Of a stretch of DNA of 64,000 bases, positions 1 through 11,035 are shown in pieces. A program made the position numbers and the translations under genes. Origin of the DNA: Amoebophrya sp. A120 (taxonomy: Eukaryota > Sar > Dinophyceae > Syndiniales > Amoebophryaceae); contig CAJINV010000017.1 in NCBI GenBank assembly GCA_905178155.1, forward strand, positions 1,170,722 through 1,234,721, written 5' to 3'. The notes under the pieces are model-generated. The model ran no database searches and was not told the DNA's origin. It was given only the letters and a program-made list of their open reading frames with translations. How positions within the stretch are numbered: the first letter of the stretch is position 1; each line of letters opens with the position of its first letter.

Positions 1-800
1 GAGTCTAGTCGGCGTTGTGCTCTTGTTTGCGTTCTTCGGACTCGTTTCGGAGACGTTTTTCTGACGATTGTTGTTGACAACATCCTATTTTTCGGAATCG
101 GACCCAGATCTTCGTCTTCCTTCCATGAAGATTCTTTCAATCTACTTCCTCTACGGAGATGGACATTGCAAACCGTAGAACGGCCACCTCCCTTTGGATT
201 TGCAAAATCTAAGAGCGCCATCGAAGTGAGCCCTTTGTTGTCTCCGCAAGGACCGAAGTGTCAACATCGTGAGAAAGTTGTGTTTTCCGTGTCTACTTTG
301 TCTATCGGTACCGGTGTGCAACGTTCAAGAGTCATGCAGAAGTCGAAACAAACTATTCGGTCGCAAAGTAAGCACTTAAACAGCATGAAGACGACGCTCT
401 GGTGGAGGTCCTTCTACTCGGTCTTTTGTAGATAGAAGCACTCTAGTATGTACCTTTGTCCTCCTCGGTCGTGGCTTGGTATTCTCCACCTCGGTTGCTT
501 TCGGTCGATGATATCAACCTTTCCCGTAAAGATGTAGAGTCGGTCGTTCTTTATGTTAACATGTATTCTCGTTCTCTTGATAGCAAAAGCAATATCCGAC
601 CACACGCACGAACAGGATCCGGAAGGAAGTAAACCCTTTAAAGTTTGTCAACCGCTGCAAACGGCAAGAAGAAAAAGTAACACTGTAAGCCTGAGAGGCA
701 GAACAACTTACTACATCAACTATCTTGTTGTAACGAACAGCAAAAGTAGGACGAGCTGCAGTTCCCACTGAAGACAAAAAAGGCTGAACAAAAAAAAGGT
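1..800. other. Upstream non-coding stretch
   Basis: No open frame here has recognisable protein character. The longest are under 100 codons and have no domain, splice partner or compositional bias like the genes downstream. A short A-rich tract lies immediately before the ATG at 801. Nothing else could be supported. Confidence 0.5.
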
Positions 801-1175
801 ATGTCGGGTGGACACGGTGCAGCCCCGGCAGCGCCGGCAAAGCCGAAGAAGACCATTGCGGGTTTGTCCAAAAAGGTTCCGTACAATGTCGCCCGCTGGC
901 TTAAACCGGACCTGGTTTCAGGTACAGTGCTATGAAGTCTAACCGGTGAAGATGCTCGTGCATGTAAGATTGAAACATCATTTGTACTTTTCTTTTTCAT
1001 GATGCCTGATTAATTATCGTAATCTTGATTATCGTAATCGATTTCATCACCCTGATCAACCCTTTATCACATTACAGCGGAGCCAAACGTGGCGGAGACT
1101 CCGTTCTTGCAAAAGGCCGGAAAGCGGCCGAAAATCGTTATCAAAACGCATATGGAGCGCGTCTATGTGCCGTAA
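801..1175 (+). CDS. Small basic protein of unknown function, two exons
   Basis: I do not recognise the family. Exon 1 is 801-921 and exon 2 is 1078-1175, joined across a GT-AG intron (922-1077) in phase 1. The product has about 72 residues. It starts MSGGHGAAPAAPAKPKKT, an Ala/Pro/Lys-rich leader, and continues with a basic C-terminal half ending KIVIKTHMERVYVP. There is no signal peptide or membrane segment. The oddity is the stop: the same frame continues past the TAA at 1173-1175 for another 31 codons (1176-1268, ADMKSKRTGEERFMLG and onward) to a TGA at 1269-1271, and that extension is as basic and coding-like as the rest. The gene could therefore be one product of about 104 residues broken by the TAA, or the TAA could be removed by an intron I cannot place. 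Confidence 0.5.
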
Positions 1176-2393
1176 GCGGACATGAAATCGAAGCGCACCG
1201 GAGAAGAGCGCTTCATGCTCGGAGCAGTGCGTCACACTTTGATACGTCGCAGTGCTGTTCAGCATTCATGATATTTTTCATATATCTACTTCATGCTCCG
1301 GCTTTCTGTAACACTACCACCAAGTTGGATAAATTTTGCCGTTCGTTGTATCCCAATTCATTCACTCTTCGCATTTCTTGCCGACGCAGGACGTCGGGCC
1401 CAACTTCCAATAAACGTACATTCATAGACGAGTGATCTTTTGTTAAGTAGTACTTTTGACATGCTCGTCTCAGTGTCACCAAGCTGAAGGCAAATCGACT
1501 ACGTATTAAGAGTAACAACAGCGAACATGCAGGTGCTAAAGCTAATCTTACAAGCCACCGAAAAAAATATCATAGTGGAGCAGGGGCGGCGGCGGGTCCG
1601 ACGATCATAAGATGCAAACCTGGACGTGGATGAAGTGTTCCTCGCAAGAACGACGGAAAGATCAAGAGCAGTCACTTCTTAATCTTATCGAGTTTCACTT
1701 TCATCTCCCACCAGAAACGCAGCTACATCGCGTCTCTCTATTTTCGTCGTTTTCTCGTTTGACGACTTTCGGTGTGGCGTAACAAACAAACTCATATGTC
1801 GTTCCTCGGTAACCAAATGAAGTGACAGATGCTACACGGAATAGCCCTCGGTTGGAACAGGCAGCACAGGAATTGCATCGGTTATTCGTAAAAAAAGAGC
1901 AAGAGCAGCGTCTTCGGATTCGGTATGGAAATCGCATGAAGAGCACCGTGCTGGGACAGCAAGCGGTCCCTATTTATCGGTTTTCGACTCTAACTTCTAC
2001 TCTCCACTCGATTTCTCGGCTTTTCCAATCTTCTACTTACCCGCAATCGCCGTAGCCGGTTACGAGCACGACCTGTTTTTCTGATCAAAGACAAGACGAA
2101 CGATGTTAACTCCTTGCTGTGAAGTACTGCAGACCGTCTTTCATCTTCCGTATTGTTCTTTTTTCATTGGATTGTAATCAACAGAGGTCTATCTCTACCT
2201 CATGAGCACAGCTGCTTCCTGGTAGCTGTTGCTCTTTTGTGTAGTACCCGACCAGCACTACTTAATCCGAAAGAAGCTATTGCTATTCGAATATTTATCA
2301 TCACCTCGCATCAAATGCAATTCTTTATTTTTGGAAATGATTTTCATTTTTTTTTTCCAAATTGTAACTTCTAGTCCCACCGAATAAAACGAA
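1176..2393. other. Stretch between the first two genes
   Basis: The first 96 bases hold the in-frame continuation described for the preceding gene. Two further coding-like scraps are visible: one around 1527-1680 broken by a TAA, and one at 1822-1946 encoding a charged, Gln/Glu/Arg-rich segment. Neither could be joined into a gene by plausible splice sites. The last 50 bases before the next ATG are T-rich. Confidence 0.35.
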
Positions 2394-5300
2394 ATGGAGC
2401 ACAACGTGAACAATCTCCGCGACGGTATTTCCGCGGTGTACGCGAAAAGGCGTCACCGGTACCCGCCGAAGTACCAGATGCTGGCCAAGCAGTGCGTGAC
2501 GGACTTGCAGCAAACCTTGAAGGCGCGGTCCGCGGTCGCAACCTTCGACGACGACTTCTCCGATGACTCGTCCGCGACAAAAAATCCCAAGGAGCAGCGG
2601 GTGCAGAAGCTCGGCCTCACCGCGGACACGGTGAAGCAGCAGTTTGCCGCGTGGATGGAAGGAGGCGCGGCCATCCGCTACTTTCGGGATGAAATTACCA
2701 GCGAGCAGGCCGCGGCGAACAAGGTCGTGATCACTGAGAGCAATAAGAAGAAGAACGAGCAGGAGAAGGAGCAAGGTCTCTCTGTTTTCAAACTTGAAGC
2801 CGACGGCGGAGTGGTCAAAAAGGCAGCAAACAGTAGCTCTGCCGGGATTAAGATGATGAACAAAGGCACCGCAGATAGTACAACAGCCAGCACTAAAATG
2901 GCGTCTACGTCTACATCGAAGGGGAAAGCCGGTTCTTCTGGAGCTGCGTCGTCAAGTTCTGGTATGAAAAAAGCAAAAGAGGTGAAGAAAAGCGCCAGCT
3001 CGGAGAAGAAAATGAAAGGAGCGAAAGGATCTAGTAAGTCTATGGCCTCCGCCTCCAAAAACAAAGCTCCCGCCATGGGGAGCAAAATGGGGAGCAGCAG
3101 CAGCAAGCCAAAATCTTCGACCTCTATGAGCAAAAACAAAATGGGCAGCTTGGCGGCGATGAAGAAGGCGGGAAAGAAAGCTGCGATGAACAGCTTTTCC
3201 GCAACTTCCTTCGCCCCAGCTACGAGAGCTCACACAGCAGCTTGTTCGACATCAACCAAAAGCACTTTCCTATTCTTTTCCGGCGCCGAAGAAGTCTCTA
3301 GTTCAGAGGAGGAAGAAGATCTGGACTTTCCAGCAGAAACAGGGATCATTCTTGGGGCTAGTAGTTCTTCTGCGCAGAAGCCGCGGACCGCATCTTCAAG
3401 CCAACTACCGCAGCAACGCTCTTCCTTGCAACGGGTTCCAATCGCGAAGACGGTTGCGAAGACATCCGCTTTCCCGGCCAAAAATCCAAACGATAATATG
3501 GTAGCTGGTGCACATCAGGGGGTTCCTGCTTCCAGTAGCTCATCCTTTTCCACCAACGCGGCCTATGGAGGTCTTGGACCTATCATGAATCTGCAGGAGC
3601 GCAACCCAGATCTGTACAACGCAAACAACGCAACCAGCAGCCCTTCTACCGCCATTCAGCCGATTCAAACGATCAACGGGCAGGTCCGACACTTCTGCCT
3701 GCTTTGCGGCGCCAATTTCCGGTCGCAAAACACGCTGCGCCGGCACGTGTGCCCGAAGGCGAACGAGGAAGCGGGACAGGCCCGGATGAACCTGCTGGAC
3801 ACTGCCCGGAAAATCCACCTGCTGCCCGAGCGCGGCCGACTGGAGGAGGCCCAGCTGCACCCAGCCGCCACGACGGCGTCTGGCGCGAAGATGCTGCTGA
3901 CCGAATCGCGCGCGAGCCGACCGGACGGCACCGTCCAAGACATGGGCGTGTACCGCGCAAAAACCTCCTCCCGGAGCAGTCACCGCGCGCATGGCCACTT
4001 CTACCCAACAGCCGGAGGTGGCGCAGGTATCAGCAGCAGCGGTGCTCCTGCACCTGGTTCTACTTCAGCGGGAAGTAGATTCTCCCTGTCTGATCAAGCT
4101 GGCAATACCAATATGACTGAACAGCTGGACAGGAAGATGGTCGAGGCCTTCGGGAATTTGAAAATCAAATTCAAGACCGAGCACGACGTGCGCACGCACC
4201 ACCAAAAGGACAAGCAGTCGGCGAAAAAGAAGTCGCAAGCCGCGGACTTTTTGCGACAGAACGTTGTGCACTTGGACGATTTCCAGGCCACTTCGGACGA
4301 TGAGCACCACATGGACGAAAAGAGCGACCCGCTGTACCAAAAAATGATAACCAACCAGCACCGGGTCAGCATCACAAACTCAAGCGGGGGAGTGAGTGGA
4401 GGCAGTCCCCCCCGGCATGAAGCTACTGCTGGCTCAACTAAATCCACTTCGTCTTCCGTGAAAGTCTCCTCTACGTCGAGCAAACAACACGCAACCTCCA
4501 GTAGCCCACCGGCAAAGGAGCTGCCAGAGTTTTGGAAGCAGAAACCCTCCGCATTGGAGCAGCACGTGCAGAACAAAGCGAGTGGAGGTAGTTCTCCGCT
4601 GACCGATTTGCAAAAAGAAAAGTGGACGATCAATCTGGTATCGCCATTGCTCGAGAAAACCCGGAAGCTAGAGGCGCACGTGCCGAGCTACCAGCTCACT
4701 GGGACAGCAGCTGCCACTGGACGCACTTCTTTGAGCGGTAAAATGAATGCAGAAACTTCTTCTCCGAAAGGAGGTGCAACTGCAGTAGTCGCGGTTTCTT
4801 CATCCTCTCCACAGCGCGACTCCACCGGTTCCACTGGTGGTCGTACCAGCGTGCTGAAACACCAAGCGACATCGTCAAGCGGAGGTCGCGACTCGCGGAC
4901 CAGCCTTGTCCAAGTTGTCGCGACTACTAAAAATGCGGCTCCTTCCCGAGACGGTGTTGAAACTAAACGCGACTCCCTTCGGAGCAGCGGGAGCCGCGGG
5001 AGCACCTCCAGCAGTCCGGCCTCCTCGCCGAAAATGCTCAACCAGAAGCTGCAGGCAGCCGGGAAGAAGGAGAAGTTCGTCAGCACAGGAATCACTGCTG
5101 CGCGGCCTGGTACTACTTCTACACAATCTCCAAAGGTGGACAACAAGAGCCCGAGGCTGCAACTGTACAAGCGCCCGCGGATCTCGGTGGAATTGCCCCA
5201 CATGAGCGAGGCAGAGGAGAAGAAACTCATGCAGGAGCTGGCCCTGGAGGCGGAGCAGTCGCTCCGCGACGCGAAGAAGGGGAAGCAGAAGAACATGGTG

Positions 5301-8300
5301 CGCGACGAGAACTACAGCCCGGCGGAGGCCAAGAAACGGCGGAAGATGCGGGACGCGAGCGAGCAGGCCAGCCTCCAAAAGGTCATCAGTACCATCGCCG
5401 CTTCCACCGGTGTAGCAACCAACGCCGGCGAAACCACGGCGACGGAACCCCCCTCAGACCAACCGTACAAGAAGAAGATGAAAGCTACCGGAGGAGGTAC
5501 GGCCACCGCTAGCAGCAGTGGTGGAACTGCAATTTCGAAAACCGGCGCGGCCGCAGCTCAACAAAGTTTGAGTCTTCTGTCGCCCGCGATGGTGGCGGTT
5601 TCGGAGGAGAAAGTTTGGTACATGTTTTGCCAACTGCTATTGGACAACATGCGCGAGGCGCACTACGTCGCGGTGTTTTGCCTCACCAAAGAGTTCGCGC
5701 ACACCTGGTCTCTGCACTACAGTGTGGAGATGTTGTTTGACCTGCTTTTGCAGAAGAAAACCTTCGCGCCGAGAATTGCGAACTCGTCCGGGGCGACGGG
5801 GGGCGGCACTGCCTTTAACGCCAACAAAGGCGGGGAGGAACAGGACGTCGAGAGCGGCAATTACACCCGCGGTGAGCTCTGTCACCAGTACCTGCAGCCC
5901 GGGACTGCTAGTGCGCAGCTGCATGCGCTGGCGTTTCTGGCACAGTGGTTTGTCGCGCCGGCCGTTTTGCGGTTCGAAAGTGCGGAGCGGAGCAAATTTG
6001 AGAAGACGCGGGCTACGGCTAGTAGTAAAAATGCAAGCAAGGCGTTTGTCAATGGGAGGTCCTCGTCAAAACTTGAAGAAGAAGCGGAGAACGACCAGCA
6101 GTCCCCCGCCTTCGGCTCCTATTCGCTGAAGCGCCAACGCTCGCACTCGCAGAAAGACGAAGAAGATGTTACTGGAAATTCCGGAATGAACCGAAAAAGT
6201 AGCAAGCACTCTCTATTCTCGTCTGACGAGGACGAGGCAGGACAATCGGGCTCGCACCAGATGACCAAGAAGCGCGCGGTCAGCCCCTTGAATTTCGACG
6301 GCGGGGGTAATATTAAATCCCTTCCTGCATCAGGAGACCCCCACACCAAACCGCCTCTCTCGCCCCGTTCTCTGGCGCTACAAGCACACGCCATGACGGC
6401 GGTAATGGACGACCTGTCCCCGGTCCCGCAGTACCAGGGCCTGGCCCCGTCGGTGCAGCTGGAACTGAAAAAGTCCGCGGCGGTGACGCCGCTGCTGCAG
6501 CACCAACTCTCCCCGCGCGGCCTGCAGACCACCTTGAAAGAGGAAATGCGGACCATGACCAGTCCCCGCACATCACAAGCCATTCGGGATGAGCTCGTCA
6601 TGAACAACCGAACTACAGGAGCTTCTCCTGGGCGGGCGGCGACGTACTCCACGGAGATGAACAAAAGCTCGAACACGTCGACCAATGCGCTCGTACCGAC
6701 AAGCACCAGGGCAGCTCCTGGAGGGTCTACTGCTGCTCCCGGTGGTGGTGGTGGTTCCCCGAGCAGACTGATGACGGTTTCCCCCAAGAGAGATGCCCCG
6801 ACCGGCTTCTCGCCCGCCAAGACCCGGCCTTTCAACGAATTCGATCAGTCCTGGCAATTCGGAGTGGGACACGCGATGCGCTGGAACTTGACGCACAAGG
6901 ACTCGCCGATGAAAAACCCGTGGCTCGCGACAGTGCCGATTAAACTGGTACAAATTTTCCTTGTCCTTTTTTGTACTCGTTTCGTTTGATGATAATTGCG
7001 CTTTGATGTCGTGATGTCGCACTCGCACTTGTTGAATGTCAATTTCTCCACGCAGGAGAAGTCGCCAGTAGAGTACGTAGTCAACATCGGATGTTGAATA
7101 ATTCGGCCAATGACAACGCCAGGCGAAAGTCGTCTCATTTTATTGACAAGATAAAGATGCCGGTGTTTTGCGCTGTGGTGCCCAAAATGAAAATGATGAT
7201 CCAAATTTGATTTATTTTTTACAGAGCACATTCGACCAGTCCGTTCCCATGTCTACAACCGCTTCCCGTCAAGCCAGTCCGCAGTTGCGGCAGACGGCTT
7301 TCTCCTCTCCTGTTCCTCAGAACAAAGCAAACCCGTCCTCCCCCGGTGGGATTCTGTTTCAGGCTATGGAAAATTCGCAGTCACCGAGCAGACGGGACAC
7401 CCCGTCGGTGTCGCCGATCAACTCGCCCAGGTCCGTGTTGGGAAGTGGAGCAGTCGCTGGGACGACGACCACAGGAGGCGTTAATAAGAATAACAGCATG
7501 ATGATGTTGAAGCAAAGTAGTCCGCGACCTTCCCCGCGCTTGAGCAAGTCGCCGACCATTCGCCCGGGCCAAATCGCAGCGGAGGTCATCACGCAAAACA
7601 ACAAGCAGAAGTGGCAGAAGTTTTACTTCGAAACGGTGCTCGAGTGCGACAAAAACTTGAAGTTCGAAAACCAGAAAGTTGACGGAACGCAAGCAGAGGG
7701 GGCTGATGCAAGTACTTCAACTTCTATCAAAGCCGTGAACATCGAGTCTGTGGAGAAGTATTTCAAGCACCTGGTTTGCTTGGATCAGTGCGAGCAGTAC
7801 CTCCTTCCTATCCTGTGCAAAAGTATCGTACTCGTATAAATGCAAGTCTTACATTACAAATCTTTTTCTTAAGGTAAGTCCGCATATACAAATTTTCTTT
7901 CTCATGCTGAGAAAATTTGTAATGCATTTATACGAGTGCGATGCTTTTGCAATTCATACTTCCCTTCAAGTACCAACAAGGAAACAAGGTAGATGCCTTT
8001 AGCGCGTCCAAGCAGCCTCTGGTGGAGGCGTATGACGCGGCCATTGCGTATGCAATTACAAATAATTTCCTGCACACGTACAAAATGCATGATTAATTTC
8101 GCTACCGCAGATGACAGAGTACTAAGCCACTTGTCTGCTGCCTGAGTAGGATTCAAGGCATGTTTTGTCGTGCAAAAAGAACTACATGTACATTTGTACG
8201 TGTCCGGGAAATTTACCGTGGATATTGCGAACGGCAACGGGCTGTTTCTGCTGGACAAGTACCTGATTCAGCATAGCAGCTCTCCTATGCATGGCAAAAG

Positions 8301-9044
8301 TATCGCACTAGTAGTGGTCAACAGATTAATTGCAATTATACGAAGTGGTTTTCGAAAAATAAGAAAAATTCAACTTTTGATGCTGACCCAGCTACACACG
8401 ACGAAGTAAACTTCTTGTCATGCGTCTTGTTCATGATTGCGATTAATACGTCGAGTGCGATAGTACTTTTCCGGTGCATACTCCCCGCGGTGTTGGCCTT
8501 GATCCTGCTCCACTGCCCCTGGACGGTGGTCAGCAACAAGACCAAGCACGCCATGGCGCAGCTCAACGTGGACCACGCCGAAAAGAACAACTCGCTCGCC
8601 ACCAGCCGCTTCTTCGCCTACATCAAGTTCATCCTCAAAAAGTACCCGGATTTGAAGCACGGGACGATTGGCAGCAGCCTGGAGAACTGGACCCGGATCG
8701 AGACCTCGAACGCCAGCCCGCGGGCGTTTCAAGTGCAGCCGCGGTCCTCGAAACAAATCCAGCCCAACGACCTGCGCTTGCTCAAATCCGCCATCACGGC
8801 GTCTCTCTCCGCGTTCGCGCACCTCTGCCCGGAAGAGCGGGCGCTGCTGAAGCACTTTTGCCAAGCGGAGGTGGATGAATTGCCGGCGGGGTTTGAAATC
8901 CCCCGGAAGTTTTTTGCGGCGGGGGCAGGGTCGTCTGGCAAGGGGAACTATGCTGGTTCAGCATTGACGAATGACGACGTGCAGTGGGAAGCTATTAAAG
9001 TGTTCTCGCTGCAAATTAATCCCTCGGGAGGGAATGGGCACTAG
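2394..9044 (+). CDS. Large low-complexity protein with a C2HC zinc finger
   Basis: Function unknown. Exons are 2394-6947, 7225-7808, 7964-8048, 8230-8285 and 8486-9044, giving about 1,945 residues. The first intron (6948-7224) is GT-AG in phase 0; the other three are introners E1-E3. The protein has a charged N-terminus, long Ser/Ala/Lys-rich disordered tracts, and one finger at about residues 433-455 with Cys-x2-Cys, then His-x3-Cys (HFCLLCGANF followed by RRHVC). A hydrophobic helical block (KVWYMFCQLLLDNMREAH) lies near residue 1073. The C-terminal exons encode a compact, better ordered region (LCPEERALLKHFCQAEVDEL). The finger and disorder suggest a nuclear or scaffold protein, but this is weak inference. 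The last exon ends at TAG 9042-9044. Confidence 0.8.
7809..7958 (+). mobile_element. Introner E1 (TIR family B)
   Basis: A 150-bp insertion flanked by the perfect 5-bp direct repeat CTTCC (7804-7808 and 7959-7963). The left end reads TATCCTGTGCAAAAGTATCG. The right end is its near-exact inverse, and the TIRs extend about 36 bp. Removing the element with one CTTCC joins CTT-CC to C-TTC and gives EQYLLPFKYQQ in frame. An internal TTTGTAATGCA sits beside the right TIR. Confidence 0.92.
8049..8224 (+). mobile_element. Introner E2
   Basis: A 176-bp insertion flanked by perfect TTGCG (8044-8048 and 8225-8229). The TIRs run about 40 bp with small indels: the left end starts TATGCAATTACAAATAATTT, and the inverse of the right end starts TATCCACGGTAAATTTCC. 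Both then share CACGTACAAA. Collapsing to one TTGCG gives DAAIANGNGLFLL in frame. Confidence 0.88.
8286..8480 (+). mobile_element. Introner E3 (TIR family B)
   Basis: A 195-bp insertion with a decayed 5-bp flank (TCTCC on the left, CTCCC on the right). The left TIR starts TATGCATGGCAAAAGTATCG. The right TIR is a diverged inverse ending in TGCATA. Removing the element and one flank gives SSSPAVLALILLHC in frame. The AAAAGTATCG core matches E1, E9 and E22. Confidence 0.82.
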
Positions 9045-11035
9045 ATGGGGGGTCGGTGTGGTTTTGGTAGTAGTCGCTACGGTTTCTAAAAGAAAAAGCC
9101 CACGTATAATACAAATTTTCAGCTATTTTATGGGTGAGCAAAGCTGTAACAAGCTGTCATCTTTGATGAAAACTAAAACTTTCCTTTCAATTTTTTGCAA
9201 CACTCGTAATGTCGGAATCGGAGTAAGAGTTTACGCATGAAACGAATAAAAGGATATCAACGTCGACCACAATTACATCGAGCGCTGGTTGTGATTTTTT
9301 CTCAGCTGCTCACGCAAAAGAATACGGATTTAATATACAATTATAGTTCGCTACATTCTGAAAACGTCATACCTAATTTCAAACTGATACTAGTCTTTTA
9401 CTACGGACAGGCCGAGACAGTCCAGCTGCAGGCTTTCATAGCTTTTTCTTTATTCCTGCATGCTCACATATGAATATGATGTAGATTTTGAGGCACATCT
9501 CCAATTTTTTAGTTGTCATGTATTTTCAAAATTTTTGTCCATAATGACTGCAGCAGTGAAACTACCAGTAGAAGGAGTGATAGCAAGAGTGCGAGTAGAG
9601 CCTACAGCTTTCTGTTTTGCGTTCAGACAGAAGTAAGCGGCGTTTTGTTTTCGGGCAATAAAGATAAACCGCATCAATGTATTGAAACAAGCAGAGTGCC
9701 GTCGCGAACCTCATCTGGTATTGCGCATGCTTTTGCATCGATTGACGAAGGAGCAGCTGCATGCTGTTGGTGCCGTGACTCTTTCTCTTTCTCCTTTGTA
9801 ATTTCATGGAAACAACAAATCGAGCAAGCTGCTGGAAAACGAGTTTGTGATGCACACGGAGTTGATAAAAACAAAAAGTGTAAGTGAAAAATAATTAGTA
9901 CACACCAGTCACCAGATGCTGGCAGCGAGGCTTCGGCCTACGTGGGTCATCGCAGCCCCCCGCCCACAGCAATTTTCATGCAGACTGTTTGGCACATGAG
10001 CTTGTTTCAGCTGCCTTCAGGGAGTGTTTTGGCATCGGTTCAGGATCCATAGTCATATGCGGCTCGATTCGGACGGCTCGTGAATTATTGTTTACTCCCC
10101 TGCTCGTGTGCCTTGAAAATAAGTAAAAATCCGGAGTGCAGCTGAAGCTTTCACTACGAGCAAGATCATTCGCCGACCTCGAGCTCACAAATTTGAGTTT
10201 CCTCAAAACTACGATCTCACTATGATCAGTGTGGTAGTGTCCTTCGAAGATCTATTGCCTCGAATATGTTGAGGACCGGCGCGCCGGTGTGCTGCTGGTT
10301 ATGCTTCATCTGCAGGCACTCAAACTGCGTCGAACAATTCGAAGAATCGAATACAACATCTCAAACAGGAAAGGATCGAATTTGATTGAAAGCGACACAG
10401 ATTGTAGTTAGTGATAAGTATCATAGTCCAGTCGACTCCTTGCTGATGTGATGAGACGAAAGCCGACGTTGTATTTTCGCTATCGAATAGAAATTCGACC
10501 TCGACTCGATCTAGTTTTCATATCGCGATCGCATTTATTGTCGTGGCACATCACATGAGCGATCTGTGCAAGAACGTTGTCATTCCGACCCCTCCCTATC
10601 AAACTACGGTTTTGTCATTGTCGCCCTACATCAATCAAGCTTTTCGATTTTAGTGAGCAGATGTGGAAGTAGCCCTGCATTTTGCCTCAATTTTTGTAAC
10701 TCAGTAGCAGTAGCAGTAGCCATCACAACATATGACGAGTAGAGTTTTATCCTTTGATAGTGAATTGCGAGGGTTTATGTGAGTTTTGTTTGATTTCCTC
10801 GCCCTCCATATGCTCCTGGAAGTCATGGAAGTCTCTTTCTTACTTTTGAGGACCGTGTCGACGACCACACGCGTCTACTCATGAAACAAATGGCGCGTGG
10901 TACGAGTGCAACACTTTGAGCAAGATGCTAGTATAAATAAAGGCTTCGCAGCACACGACGACCTGCTCCCGGTCCTGCCTCGTGCCTGCTCATCTGGAAA
11001 CCAGGCGCAGCCCTCGCGTGGACTAGTAGGAGAAG
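9045..11035. other. Intergenic region of about 2 kb
   Basis: No supportable gene on either strand. The region is AT-richer than the flanking exons and has a short CAGTAG microsatellite near 10700. Open frames near 9513-9887 and 9976-10206 are short and have no protein character. Confidence 0.5.

Noticed and set aside
1822-2055. Open frame of 77 codons as a gene
   Set aside because: Only its first third looks coding, and no splice partner or domain could be found.
8081-8200. Alternative ends for E2 at the CACGTACAAA inverted core with a GTAC repeat
   Set aside because: The longer TIR with perfect TTGCG flanks explains the core as an internal part of the TIR and also keeps the frame.
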